This document shows, piece after piece, positions 46,073-53,970 of a stretch of DNA of 64,000 nucleotides. The position numbers were made by a program, and so were the translations under genes. Every line of letters begins with the position of its first letter. Within the stretch, counting starts at the first letter, position 1. The notes below the pieces were generated by a model, which worked only from the letters and a program-made list of their open reading frames with translations, made no database searches and was not told the DNA's origin. The stretch is from Sulfitobacter sp. LCG007 (GTDB lineage Bacteria; Pseudomonadota; Alphaproteobacteria; Rhodobacterales; Rhodobacteraceae), in NCBI RefSeq assembly GCF_040801785.1, contig NZ_CP161805.1, positions 62,001 through 126,000 of the forward strand, in the 5' to 3' direction.

Positions 46073-46654
46073 TCACGGAAGGTGATTGATCCGCGCCACG
46101 CGGCCCTGCTCTCCGTTCCAATGGATTTCGGTGACGGAAAGGTTGTCGATCTTGCGGGCAATGGTGTCGACGGGCGTTTCCGCCCTGGCCCTGCAGACCT
46201 GCGTGAGAATGGTTCCGATGTGGGCGACCGCGATGACATGCGCCCCGGCATGCGCGTCGCTGAGCCTGTCGACCGCCGCATTTATGCGGCGCGCCGCGGC
46301 GTTCCAGCTTTCGCCGCCGGGCGGGGCGGGCACCCCCGGTCGTTCCCAGTAGGCCCGGCTCAGGTCCGGGTCGCGCTCGGCCACCTCCGAGAAATGAAGT
46401 CCGTCCCAATCGCCGAAGTCGAATTCCCTCAGGTCGCGCTCAGCCGGAAGGCGCCGGCGGCCCGGCGTGCCGAGCACATCGGCCGTTGCGCTGGCCCGGA
46501 GCAGATCCGAAGAGATCAGATAGGCATCCGCCGGCAGCGCCGCGTTCAGCCGTTCGATTGCGGCGGCGTCGCTGAGATCGGCCGGAATGTCGCGCCAGCC
46601 GACGAAACTTTTTGCATGTGTCGGGCCGTGGCGGACCCAATGCCAGACTGTCAT
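46073..46654 (-). CDS. Histidine phosphatase, probable alpha-ribazole phosphatase
   Basis: A 193-residue phosphoglycerate-mutase-like phosphatase with the phospho-histidine motif RHGPTHA (8-14), the acid-containing RREFDFGDWDGL-like segment (LREFDFGDWDGL) and the second catalytic histidine in AVAHIGTIL. Its ATG overlaps the stop of cobU (ATGA), so it is probably the CobC activity in the nucleotide-loop assembly of cobalamin. The two genes stand apart from other cob genes. Confidence 0.8.
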   Translation of the reverse strand: MTVWHWVRHGPTHAKSFVGWRDIPADLSDAAAIERLNAALPADAYLISSDLLRASATADVLGTPGRRRLPAERDLREFDFGDWDGLHFSEVAERDPDLSRAYWERPGVPAPPGGESWNAAARRINAAVDRLSDAHAGAHVIAVAHIGTILTQVCRARAETPVDTIARKIDNLSVTEIHWNGEQGRVARINHLP

Positions 46655-47172
46655 GGCATCGATCCCTTCAGTACCTGCGGCAGGCCCGCCGTGACGAAGA
46701 CGACCAGATCGGCGGCCTCGGCCAGAGCGACATTCAGGCGTCCCTGCGCCTCGCGGAAGGCACGCGCAAGGGCATTTTCCGGCACGATCCCGTGCCCGAC
46801 CTCGTTCGAGACGATGACGACCGGGCAGGGTGCGCCGTCCAGCGCCGCCATGAGACCGTTCCTCGCAGCCTCCAGATCGTTCCCGTCCAGCATGTGGTTG
46901 GTCAGCCACATGGTCGCGCAATCGATGAGAACCGCCTCGGCGGGGGTGCGCTCAAGCAGTGCCGGTGCCGGGTCAAGATCTGCCTCGAGGTTAAGCCAGC
47001 CAACACATCTGCGTGAACGATGCAGGGAAATTTTCGCGCTCATCTCGTCATCGAACGTCCGTGAAGTCGCCAGATATACGCAGCTCAAGCCGCTGGAGAT
47101 CAACAGATTTTCCGCGAAACGGGATTTCCCGGAAGCCGCACCCCCTAGAACGAAACTCAACTTTGGCAACAT
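46651..47172 (-). CDS. cobU: Adenosylcobinamide kinase/guanylyltransferase
   Basis: CobU/CobP (173 residues) phosphorylates adenosylcobinamide and transfers GMP to it in late B12 synthesis or salvage. The P-loop is GGAASGKS (10-17), followed by ENLLISSGLSCVYLATSRTFDDEM, the AVLIDCATMWLTNHM strand, and the conserved SNEVGHGIVPENALARAFREAQGRLN. The start at 47172 is close to the divergent rpoH-type gene. The phosphatase gene follows by ATGA overlap. Confidence 0.94.
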   Translation of the reverse strand: MLPKLSFVLGGAASGKSRFAENLLISSGLSCVYLATSRTFDDEMSAKISLHRSRRCVGWLNLEADLDPAPALLERTPAEAVLIDCATMWLTNHMLDGNDLEAARNGLMAALDGAPCPVVIVSNEVGHGIVPENALARAFREAQGRLNVALAEAADLVVFVTAGLPQVLKGSMP

Positions 47173-47189
47173 TTTTCGACCTTTTGGTG

Positions 47190-47219
47190 TGAACCGAGTG
47201 GGTGGCTTCTGCGTAATAT
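47190..47219 (+). promoter_or_regulatory. Sigma-E-type promoter candidate for the rpoH-family gene
   Basis: TGAACC (47190-47195), an 18-bp spacer and TAATAT (47214-47219) resemble the Rhodobacter RpoE pattern TGATCC-N18-TAWRMT with one mismatch in each element. The -10 ends 50 bp before the ATG at 47270. RpoHII genes in related bacteria are known to be RpoE targets in the singlet-oxygen response. Confidence 0.5.
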
Positions 47220-47269
47220 CGCAAAGGTGCGCCAAAAGGCGGCCGAGTTCCAGCAGCGGAGATTGTTCG

Positions 47270-48148
47270 ATGCCACTCGATTCCCCCAGAGACATGACAC
47301 TCTCACGGCAGGCGATGAAGGCCGAGCTGCTGGATGCCGAGACCGAACTCAGACTTGCATATGCCTGGCGCGATCAGCGCGACGAGGCGGCCCTACACAG
47401 GTTGATCACGGCGTACATGCGGCTGGCGGTGTCGATGGCCGCCAAGTTCAAGCGCTACGGCGCGCCGATGAACGATCTGGTCCAGGAGGCGGGCCTCGGC
47501 CTCATGAAGGCCGCAGACAAGTTCGACCCTGACCGGGGCGTGCGCTTCTCGACCTATGCGGTCTGGTGGATCAAGGCGTCGATCCAGGACTATGTGATGC
47601 GCAACTGGTCGATGGTGCGCACCGGCTCGACCAGCAGCCAGAAGTCGCTGTTCTTCAACATGCGACGCGTTCAGGCCCGTCTGGAACGGGAATCCGCCGC
47701 GGCGGGCCAGACCCTCGACCGGCATCAGCTTCGCCAGATGATCTCGACGGAAATCGGCGTGCCGCTGCATGATGTCGAGATGATGGAGGGCAGGCTGTCC
47801 GGCTCGGATTTCTCGCTCGACGCGACACAGTCTTCCGAGGACGAGGGGCGTTCGTGGATCGATGCGCTGGAAGACGACAGCGCGCAGGCAGCCGAGAGGG
47901 TCGAACAGAGGCACGATACGGATCGCCTGCGGCGCTGGCTGGTCCAGGCGCTCGGCGATCTCAACGAGCGCGAACGCTTCATCGTGCGCGAACGCAAGCT
48001 GCGTGATCAGCCGCGCACGCTTGAAAGCCTTGGCCAGGAGCTGTCGCTGAGCAAGGAGCGGGTGCGCCAGCTCGAAGCTGCGGCCTTCGCCAAGATGCGC
48101 AAGTCGCTTGAGTCCCAATCGCGTGAAGTGCACAACCTGTTGATGTGA
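47270..48148 (+). CDS. rpoH: RNA polymerase sigma-32 family factor, RpoHII-like
   Basis: This 292-residue alternative sigma factor has region 2 (LAVSMAAKFKRYGAPMNDLVQEAGLGLMKAADKFDPDRGVRFSTYAVWWIKASIQDYVMRNW), the RpoH box in the form SQKSLFFNMRR (123-133) and region 4 with LNERERFIVRERKL and SLSKERVRQLEAAAFAKMR. Sigma-32 factors direct heat-shock and, for RpoHII, oxidative-stress genes. The N-terminus and box variant fit the second RpoH paralogue of Rhodobacterales rather than RpoHI. The start at 47270 has GGAGA 7 nt upstream. Confidence 0.88.
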   Translation: MPLDSPRDMTLSRQAMKAELLDAETELRLAYAWRDQRDEAALHRLITAYMRLAVSMAAKFKRYGAPMNDLVQEAGLGLMKAADKFDPDRGVRFSTYAVWWIKASIQDYVMRNWSMVRTGSTSSQKSLFFNMRRVQARLERESAAAGQTLDRHQLRQMISTEIGVPLHDVEMMEGRLSGSDFSLDATQSSEDEGRSWIDALEDDSAQAAERVEQRHDTDRLRRWLVQALGDLNERERFIVRERKLRDQPRTLESLGQELSLSKERVRQLEAAAFAKMRKSLESQSREVHNLLM

Positions 48149-48957
48149 GACAAGCATTGATCCGACCAGGCATCGGCGCGGCCCTCGTGGCCGCGTTTTG
48201 CTGTGGCGCGGTTTCCGCGGATCCGCCTGCCGAGGCGTTCGATGCGGACATCGTTCTTCTGGGCGAACAGCATGACAATCCGGAGCACCATGCCCGGCAG
48301 GCAGAATGGGTCCATGCGCTGGCTCCCCGGGCCCTGGTCTTCGAGATGCTGACGCCCGAACAGGCCTCCGCTATCGCCGACGAACGCCCACAGGATGAAA
48401 AGGCTCTGGACGCGGTGCTGGGCTGGGCGGATTCGGGCTGGCCGGATTTCGCCATGTATTATCCGATCTTCGCCGCCGCCCCCGAGGCGAGGGTGTTCGG
48501 TGCGGGTGTGGGCCGCGAGACGCTCCAGGGCCTTCGCGATCGCGACCTCGCCGAACTGGCCGGCCCGGAGGGAGCACGTTTCGGACTGGATGCGGATCTT
48601 CCCGAGGCGCAGCAGGCTGACAGGATGGCGCTCCAGCGCGCGGCGCATTGCGATGCGTTGCCGGAAGATCTTTTGCCGATGATGGTCTCGGCCCAGCGTC
48701 TGCGGGATGCCGCGCTGGCGGGTGCGGCGCTTGATGCGATCGCCGCGACGGGCGGGCCCGTAGTCGTGATCACCGGAAATGGCCACGTCCGGGCCGACTG
48801 GGGCGCCACCGCCCTCCTGCGCAAGGCCGCGCCCGAACTGGGGATCTTTGCGCTGGGCCAAGGGGAAAACGGGGAGGCACCGGAGGGCAGCTTCGACGCC
48901 GTCGAAGACGCGGCACCGGTGGACCGGGGCGATCCCTGCGAGGCTTTCGTCAAGTAA
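48145..48957 (+). CDS. ChaN-family putative heme-binding protein
   Basis: A 270-residue protein with a short hydrophobic N-terminus (about 8-24, signal peptide likely) and the ChaN/PF04187 motif VLLGEQHDNPEHHARQ (GEQHD at 40-44), ALVFEML, and a late VVVITGNGHVRADWG. ChaN of Campylobacter binds cofacial heme pairs; the general role is uncertain. It begins with GTG overlapping the rpoH stop (GTGA), so it is translationally coupled to the sigma factor. Confidence 0.85.
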   Translation: MRQALIRPGIGAALVAAFCCGAVSADPPAEAFDADIVLLGEQHDNPEHHARQAEWVHALAPRALVFEMLTPEQASAIADERPQDEKALDAVLGWADSGWPDFAMYYPIFAAAPEARVFGAGVGRETLQGLRDRDLAELAGPEGARFGLDADLPEAQQADRMALQRAAHCDALPEDLLPMMVSAQRLRDAALAGAALDAIAATGGPVVVITGNGHVRADWGATALLRKAAPELGIFALGQGENGEAPEGSFDAVEDAAPVDRGDPCEAFVK

Positions 48958-49046
48958 GGTGCGGCCTGCCGCACCCTACGGGGGTCTGGTGGAGCTTGGC
49001 GGCGCGGCATATGGTCTGCCCGCAGGGACCGGGGAAAGGACGTCAG

Positions 49047-50240
49047 ATGCTGGCGGGCAGACATATCCTTTTGATCATCGGCGGCGGTATCGCGGCCTAC
49101 AAGTCGCTCGATCTGATCCGCCGCCTGCGCGAGAGGGGTGCCTCGGTGACGCCGGTACTGACGACGGCGGCAGAGGAATTCGTCACGCCGCTTTCGGTTT
49201 CCGCACTGGCAGGACGGAAGGCCTATCGCGATCTCTTCGATCTCACCGACGAGGCCGAGATGGGACATATCCAGCTCAGCCGGGTCGCGGACCTGATCGT
49301 CGTGGCCCCGGCAACCGCCGATCTGATGGCGAAGATGGCGCAGGGAATGGCCTCCGATCTTGCCAGCACGCTTCTGCTTGCAACGGATACGCCGGTGCTG
49401 ATCGCGCCGGCGATGAACGTCCGGATGTGGGAGCACCCCGCGACGCAGCGCAACCTTGCTTCGCTCGAAGCCGACGGCGTGACCCGCGTCGGCCCCAATG
49501 ACGGGGACATGGCCTGCGGAGAGTTCGGCCCGGGCCGCATGGCCGAACCGCTCGAGATCGTCGCGGCCATCGAGGCGCGGCTCGCCGGCGGGCCGCTGAG
49601 GGGCAGGCGTGTTCTTGTCACGTCGGGTCCCACCCACGAGCCGATAGACCCGGTCCGCTATATCGCCAACCGCTCGTCCGGCGCGCAGGGCACGGCAATC
49701 GCACAGGCGCTCTCGGGACTTGGGGCTGAGGTGATCTTCGTCACCGGCCCCGCGGACGTGCCGCCGCCCGCCGGTGTCGAGGTGGTGCGGGTGCAGACCG
49801 CGCGCGAGATGCTGACGGCGGTCGAGGCGGCCTTGCCGGTCGAGGTGGCCGTCTTCGCCGCGGCGGTGGCCGATTGGCGCGTGAGCCGGGAAAGCGCGCG
49901 CAAACTGAAGAAATCGCGCGATGGCCTCCTGTCGCTGGAATTCGCCGAGAACCCGGACATCCTGCGCAACGTCTCTGCGATGACGGACGGCAGGCCGGCC
50001 CTGGTGGTGGGGTTTGCGGCGGAAACCGACGATGTCGTTGCAAATGCCACGGCCAAGCGCGAGCGCAAGGGCTGCGACTGGATCGTCGCGAACGACGTCT
50101 CTCCCGCGAGCGGGGTGATGGGCGGGTCGGAAAACGCGGTGACGATCATAGATGCGACCGGGGCGGAGAGCTGGCCGCGGATGAGCAAGGAGCTGGTGGC
50201 GCGGCGTCTCGCGGACCGGATCGCCGGGGCGCTTGCCTGA
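49047..50240 (+). CDS. coaBC: Bifunctional phosphopantothenoylcysteine decarboxylase/synthetase
   Basis: CoaBC (397 residues) makes 4'-phosphopantetheine for coenzyme A. The N-terminal flavin-binding CoaC half has ILLIIGGGIAAYKSLDLI and the PAMNVRMW substrate motif (about 120-130) with the catalytic-Cys segment MACGEFGPGRMAEP; the C-terminal CoaB half begins near 187 with VLVTSGPTHEPIDPVRYIANRSSG and has the SARKLKK loop. The start at 49047 follows GGGGAAAGGA. dut follows 3 bp after its stop. Confidence 0.95.
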   Translation: MLAGRHILLIIGGGIAAYKSLDLIRRLRERGASVTPVLTTAAEEFVTPLSVSALAGRKAYRDLFDLTDEAEMGHIQLSRVADLIVVAPATADLMAKMAQGMASDLASTLLLATDTPVLIAPAMNVRMWEHPATQRNLASLEADGVTRVGPNDGDMACGEFGPGRMAEPLEIVAAIEARLAGGPLRGRRVLVTSGPTHEPIDPVRYIANRSSGAQGTAIAQALSGLGAEVIFVTGPADVPPPAGVEVVRVQTAREMLTAVEAALPVEVAVFAAAVADWRVSRESARKLKKSRDGLLSLEFAENPDILRNVSAMTDGRPALVVGFAAETDDVVANATAKRERKGCDWIVANDVSPASGVMGGSENAVTIIDATGAESWPRMSKELVARRLADRIAGALA

Positions 50241-50243
50241 ACC

Positions 50244-50702
50244 ATGGAAGCGGTCACGATCAGGTTCAGCTGGGAGGAAGGCGCAGACAGATCCGTTTCG
50301 CTGCCGTCCTACGAGAGCGCGGGCGCAGCGGGAGCGGATGTTCGGGCGAATCTTCCCGGCGGAGATATCACGCTGGGTCCCGGCGCGCGGGCGCTGGTCC
50401 CGACGGGCCTGCGGCTCGAGATTCCGGCAGGCCACGAGGTGCAGGTGCGGCCACGCTCGGGCCTGGCGCTGAAGCACGGAATCACGCTGCCGAATGCGCC
50501 GGGAACGATCGACAGCGACTATCGCGGACCGCTGGGGATCATCGTTCTCAATGCGGGGCAGGAAAGCTTCACGATCTCCCACGGAATGCGGATCGCGCAG
50601 CTTGTGGTCGCCCCGGTGATGCAGGCGCGCTTCGAGCCCGCCGACAGCCTGGCAGAGACGGCGCGCGGAAACCGCGGCTTCGGCTCGACCGGATCACGCT
50701 GA
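50244..50702 (+). CDS. dut: dUTP diphosphatase
   Basis: Dut (152 residues) hydrolyses dUTP to dUMP, keeping uracil out of DNA and feeding thymidylate synthesis. All trimeric dUTPase motifs are visible: ESAGAAGADVRA, PRSGLALKHGI (serine motif 2), APGTIDSDYRGPLGII with the catalytic Asp, MRIAQLVVAPV and the C-terminal RGNRGFGSTGS arm. It lies 3 bp after coaBC and its TGA overlaps the next ATG by one base (TGATG). Confidence 0.97.
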   Translation: MEAVTIRFSWEEGADRSVSLPSYESAGAAGADVRANLPGGDITLGPGARALVPTGLRLEIPAGHEVQVRPRSGLALKHGITLPNAPGTIDSDYRGPLGIIVLNAGQESFTISHGMRIAQLVVAPVMQARFEPADSLAETARGNRGFGSTGSR

Positions 50703-51760
50703 TGCTGCTGGTCATCGCGCTTGCGGCCGTGATCTGGGGCGTGGGAGCGCTTGGCGGGGTGCCGGTGCGGATGCGGATGGCGCTGCTGGGCCTGCTGTAT
50801 CTTGCGGTGCTGCTGCTTCAGCTCGTCTTTCCGCCCGGGCATCCGCTGCGCATGGCGACAGGAGAAAGCCCGGCGCCCTGGCTTCTGCTCGGCGCGGCAC
50901 TGGCGCTGATCTGGCTCTACCGCCGAGGCCTGGTCGCACTGAGGCGGCGCGCGCGAACTGACGCCCTTGCCTCATCCTCCCGGCCCCCGCCCGAAAGCTT
51001 CACCGAGGCCGAACTCGAACGCTACGCGCGTCACATCGTGCTGCGCGAGCTTGGCGGGCCGGGGCAGAAGGCGCTGAAGCAGGCGAGGGTGCTTGTGGTG
51101 GGAGCGGGAGGACTTGGCGCGCCGGCGCTGCAATATCTGACGGCGGCGGGGGTGGGCACGATCGGGGTGATCGACGGCGATGTGGTCGACAACGCCAACC
51201 TGCAGCGTCAGGTGATCCACAAGGACTCGGCCATTGGCATGCCCAAGGTCTTTTCGGCGGAACGGGAGATGCTGGCGCAGAACCCCTACGTCACTGTCAG
51301 GCCCTACCACCGTCCCATCTCGGCGGTGATTGCCGGAGACCTTCTCGATGACTATGACCTCGTCCTGGACGGTACGGACAATTTCGAAACCCGCTATCTG
51401 GTCAACCGGGCCGCCGTTGCGGCCGGCATTCCCCTTGTCTCCGGGGCGCTGAGCCAGTGGGAGGGCCAGATCTCGGTATTCGACCCGGCGCGGGGCGCAC
51501 CGTGCTACCGGTGCATCTTTCCCGAAGCACCCGCGCCGGGGCTCGCGCCTTCCTGCGCGGAAGCAGGTGTCGTCGGGCCCCTGCCGGGCGTTGTCGGCGC
51601 GATGATGGCGGTCGAGGCGGTGAAGATCATCACCGGCGCAGGTACGCCTCTTCGCGGACAGATGATGATCTACGATGCGCTCTACGGCGAGACGCGCACC
51701 ATCAGGATCGCCCGGCGGGCGCAGTGCCCGGTCTGCGACGGGGCGGAACCGGTTTCTTGA
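50702..51760 (+). CDS. Membrane-anchored ThiF/MoeB/HesA-type adenylyltransferase
   Basis: This 352-residue protein has a non-canonical N-terminal region with three membrane helices (about 2-19, 26-43 and 59-74) and a basic linker, then a complete E1-like domain. The E1 part has GAGGLGAPALQYL (135-147), IDGDVVDNANLQRQ (157-170), DGTDNFETRY, the catalytic Cys285 (SCAEAGVVGPLPGV) and zinc ligands Cys268/271 and Cys342/345. Such enzymes adenylylate the C-terminus of a ubiquitin-like sulfur carrier (ThiS or MoaD). No carrier gene is adjacent. It overlaps dut by one base and ends in a hairpin pair. Confidence 0.85.
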   Translation: MLLVIALAAVIWGVGALGGVPVRMRMALLGLLYLAVLLLQLVFPPGHPLRMATGESPAPWLLLGAALALIWLYRRGLVALRRRARTDALASSSRPPPESFTEAELERYARHIVLRELGGPGQKALKQARVLVVGAGGLGAPALQYLTAAGVGTIGVIDGDVVDNANLQRQVIHKDSAIGMPKVFSAEREMLAQNPYVTVRPYHRPISAVIAGDLLDDYDLVLDGTDNFETRYLVNRAAVAAGIPLVSGALSQWEGQISVFDPARGAPCYRCIFPEAPAPGLAPSCAEAGVVGPLPGVVGAMMAVEAVKIITGAGTPLRGQMMIYDALYGETRTIRIARRAQCPVCDGAEPVS

Positions 51761-51793
51761 AAGAAACCGGCGCGGAATTTTACCAAAATTCCG
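51749..51793. repeat. Tandem perfect hairpins at the ThiF/MoeB gene end
   Basis: CCGGTTTCTT (51749-51758) pairs with AAGAAACCGG (51761-51770) around a 2-nt loop that contains part of the stop codon. CGGAATTTT (51773-51781) then pairs with AAAATTCCG (51785-51793) around ACC. The paired-hairpin layout is typical of extragenic palindromic elements in Rhodobacterales and may also terminate or protect the 3' end. Confidence 0.75.
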
Positions 51794-51866
51794 GGCTCCG
51801 TCGGATCGGTCCCGCGCTTGTTCAGCCGGCCCGGGGCACATAGCTTGAGGCCAAAGGAGATCTCTC

Positions 51867-53879
51867 ATGCCGAACCCCCTCTTGCAGACTTGGGACACGC
51901 CTTTCGGGATCGCGCCCTTCCCGGCGATTTCCGACGATGATTTCGCCCCGGCGCTGGAGACCGCGCTGGCGGAGCACCGTGCCGAGATTGACGCCATCGC
52001 CTCTGCCTCCGACACCTCTGACTTCGCCAACACCATCGCCGCGCTGGAGGCTGCGGGCAAGGCGCTCGACAAGGTGCTGAGCGTCTTCTTCACGGTGGCG
52101 GGCGCCGACAGCAATCCCGCGCGCGAGTCCCTGCAGCGGCAGTTCTCGCCGAAGCTTGCCGCGCATTATTCCGAGATATCCGCCAACAAGGCGCTGTTCG
52201 CCCGAATCGAGGCGGTGTGGGAGGCTCGGGACAGGCTCGAGCTCACCGAGGAAGAGGCAAGGGTCCTCATGCTGACCCGGCGCAGTTTCCTGCGCGCGGG
52301 CGCGGCGCTCGACGGGGCCGATGAAGCCCGGATGAAGGCGATCAAGTCGCGGCTTGCCGTCCTGGGCACCCAGTTCACCCAGAACCTGCTGGCGGACGAA
52401 CGCGACTGGTTCTTGGAACTGGGCGAAGGCGATCTCGACGGCCTGCCGCCTTTCGTCGTCGATACCGCCCGTGCCGCCGGGCGGGAGAAGGGCGCAGCCG
52501 GGCCGGTCGTGACGCTCTCGCGATCGCTGATTGTGCCCTTCCTGCAATTCTCCACCCGCCGCGATCTACGTGAAAAGGCGTTCCGCGCCTGGGCCGCCCG
52601 CGGGGCGAACGGCGGGGAAACGGACAATCGCGCCATCGCCGCCGAGATCCTGGCGCTTCGCAAGGAGCGGGCAATGCTGCTTGGCTACGACAGCTTCGCG
52701 GATTTCAAGCTCGAGACCGAGATGGCCGGGACGCCCGGAGCGGTGCGGGATCTGCTGATGGCGGTCTGGGGACCGGCCCGGGCGCAGGCGGAAGCGGATG
52801 CGCGCGTGCTGACAGCGATGATGCATGCGGACGGGGTCAATGGGGATCTGGAACCCTGGGACTGGCGCTTCTACGCAGAGCGGCGACGGACTGAGGAGCA
52901 TGATCTCGACGAGGCCGCACTGAAACCCTATTTCCAGCTCGACCGCATGATCGAGGCGGGATTTGCCTGCGCGCACCGCCTGTTCGGGCTGGAATTCAGT
53001 CGGCTCGACGTGCCGCTTTATCATCCCGACTGCCGTGCCTGGGAGGTGACGCGCGCGGGGCGCCATGTGGCGGTCTTCATCGGCGATTACTTCGCGCGCG
53101 GATCAAAACGCTCGGGCGCGTGGTGCTCGGCGATGCGGTCGCAGGCAAGGTTCCCGGAGATACAGAGCCCGGTCGTCATCAATGTCTGCAACTTCGCCAA
53201 GGGCGATCCGGCGCTGCTGTCCTACGACGACGCGCGCACGCTCTTTCACGAGTTCGGCCATGCCCTGCATCAGATGCTGTCGGATGTGACCTACGAAAGC
53301 GTTTCGGGCACCTCGGTGGCGCGGGATTTCGTTGAGCTTCCGAGCCAGCTCTACGAACACTGGCTGGAGGTGCCGCAGGTTCTGGCCGAATTCGCGACGC
53401 ATGCCGAGACAGGCGCGCCGATGCCCTCGGAGATGCTGGAGAAGCTCCTGGCGGCCGCGACCTTCGACATGGGCTTCCAGACCGTGGAATATGTCGCCTC
53501 GGCGCTAGTGGATCTCGCCTTCCACGAAGGCGAGGCCCCTGCCGATCCGATGGCGCGGCAGGCCGAGGTGCTGGCCGGGATCGGGATGCCTTCCGCGATC
53601 ACCATGCGCCATGCGACGCCGCATTTCGCCCATGTCTTCGCCGGCGACGGATATTCCTCGGGCTATTACAGTTACATGTGGTCGGAGGTGATGGATGCGG
53701 ATGCCTTCGCGGCCTTCGAGGAGGCGGGCGGGCCCTTCGATCCGGCAATGGCAAAGACGCTGGAGGACACGATCCTGTCGACGGGCGGAAGCCGGGACGC
53801 GGCCGAGCTTTACGTGGCGTTCCGCGGGCGCTTGCCGGGCGTCGAGGCATTGCTCCGGGGGCGCGGGCTGGCCGCCTGA
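51867..53879 (+). CDS. M3 family metallopeptidase (Dcp/oligopeptidase A-like)
   Basis: This 670-residue zinc peptidase degrades short peptides in the cytoplasm or periplasm. The zinc motif is HEFGHALHQM (461-470), with the third ligand glutamate in VARDFVELPSQLYEHW; other family segments are LYHPDCRAWEV, GIGMPSAITMRHATPHFAHVFAG and YSSGYYSYMWSEVMDADAF. No signal peptide is seen, so it is likely cytoplasmic. An AAAGGAG ribosome binding site precedes the ATG. Confidence 0.94.
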   Translation: MPNPLLQTWDTPFGIAPFPAISDDDFAPALETALAEHRAEIDAIASASDTSDFANTIAALEAAGKALDKVLSVFFTVAGADSNPARESLQRQFSPKLAAHYSEISANKALFARIEAVWEARDRLELTEEEARVLMLTRRSFLRAGAALDGADEARMKAIKSRLAVLGTQFTQNLLADERDWFLELGEGDLDGLPPFVVDTARAAGREKGAAGPVVTLSRSLIVPFLQFSTRRDLREKAFRAWAARGANGGETDNRAIAAEILALRKERAMLLGYDSFADFKLETEMAGTPGAVRDLLMAVWGPARAQAEADARVLTAMMHADGVNGDLEPWDWRFYAERRRTEEHDLDEAALKPYFQLDRMIEAGFACAHRLFGLEFSRLDVPLYHPDCRAWEVTRAGRHVAVFIGDYFARGSKRSGAWCSAMRSQARFPEIQSPVVINVCNFAKGDPALLSYDDARTLFHEFGHALHQMLSDVTYESVSGTSVARDFVELPSQLYEHWLEVPQVLAEFATHAETGAPMPSEMLEKLLAAATFDMGFQTVEYVASALVDLAFHEGEAPADPMARQAEVLAGIGMPSAITMRHATPHFAHVFAGDGYSSGYYSYMWSEVMDADAFAAFEEAGGPFDPAMAKTLEDTILSTGGSRDAAELYVAFRGRLPGVEALLRGRGLAA

Positions 53880-53970
53880 CCTCTGAATAGGAGGCATTGC
53901 CCCGCTCCTGCGTAACTTCCTGGACCAGCTGCGACCGTTGAAGGCCGGGGAGGGCCGGGGAGGGCTGGTA

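Noticed and set aside
46073-47172. A cobalamin riboswitch for the cobU pair
   Set aside because: The space upstream of cobU is under 100 bp, holds the divergent sigma-gene promoter, and shows no B12-box-like sequence.
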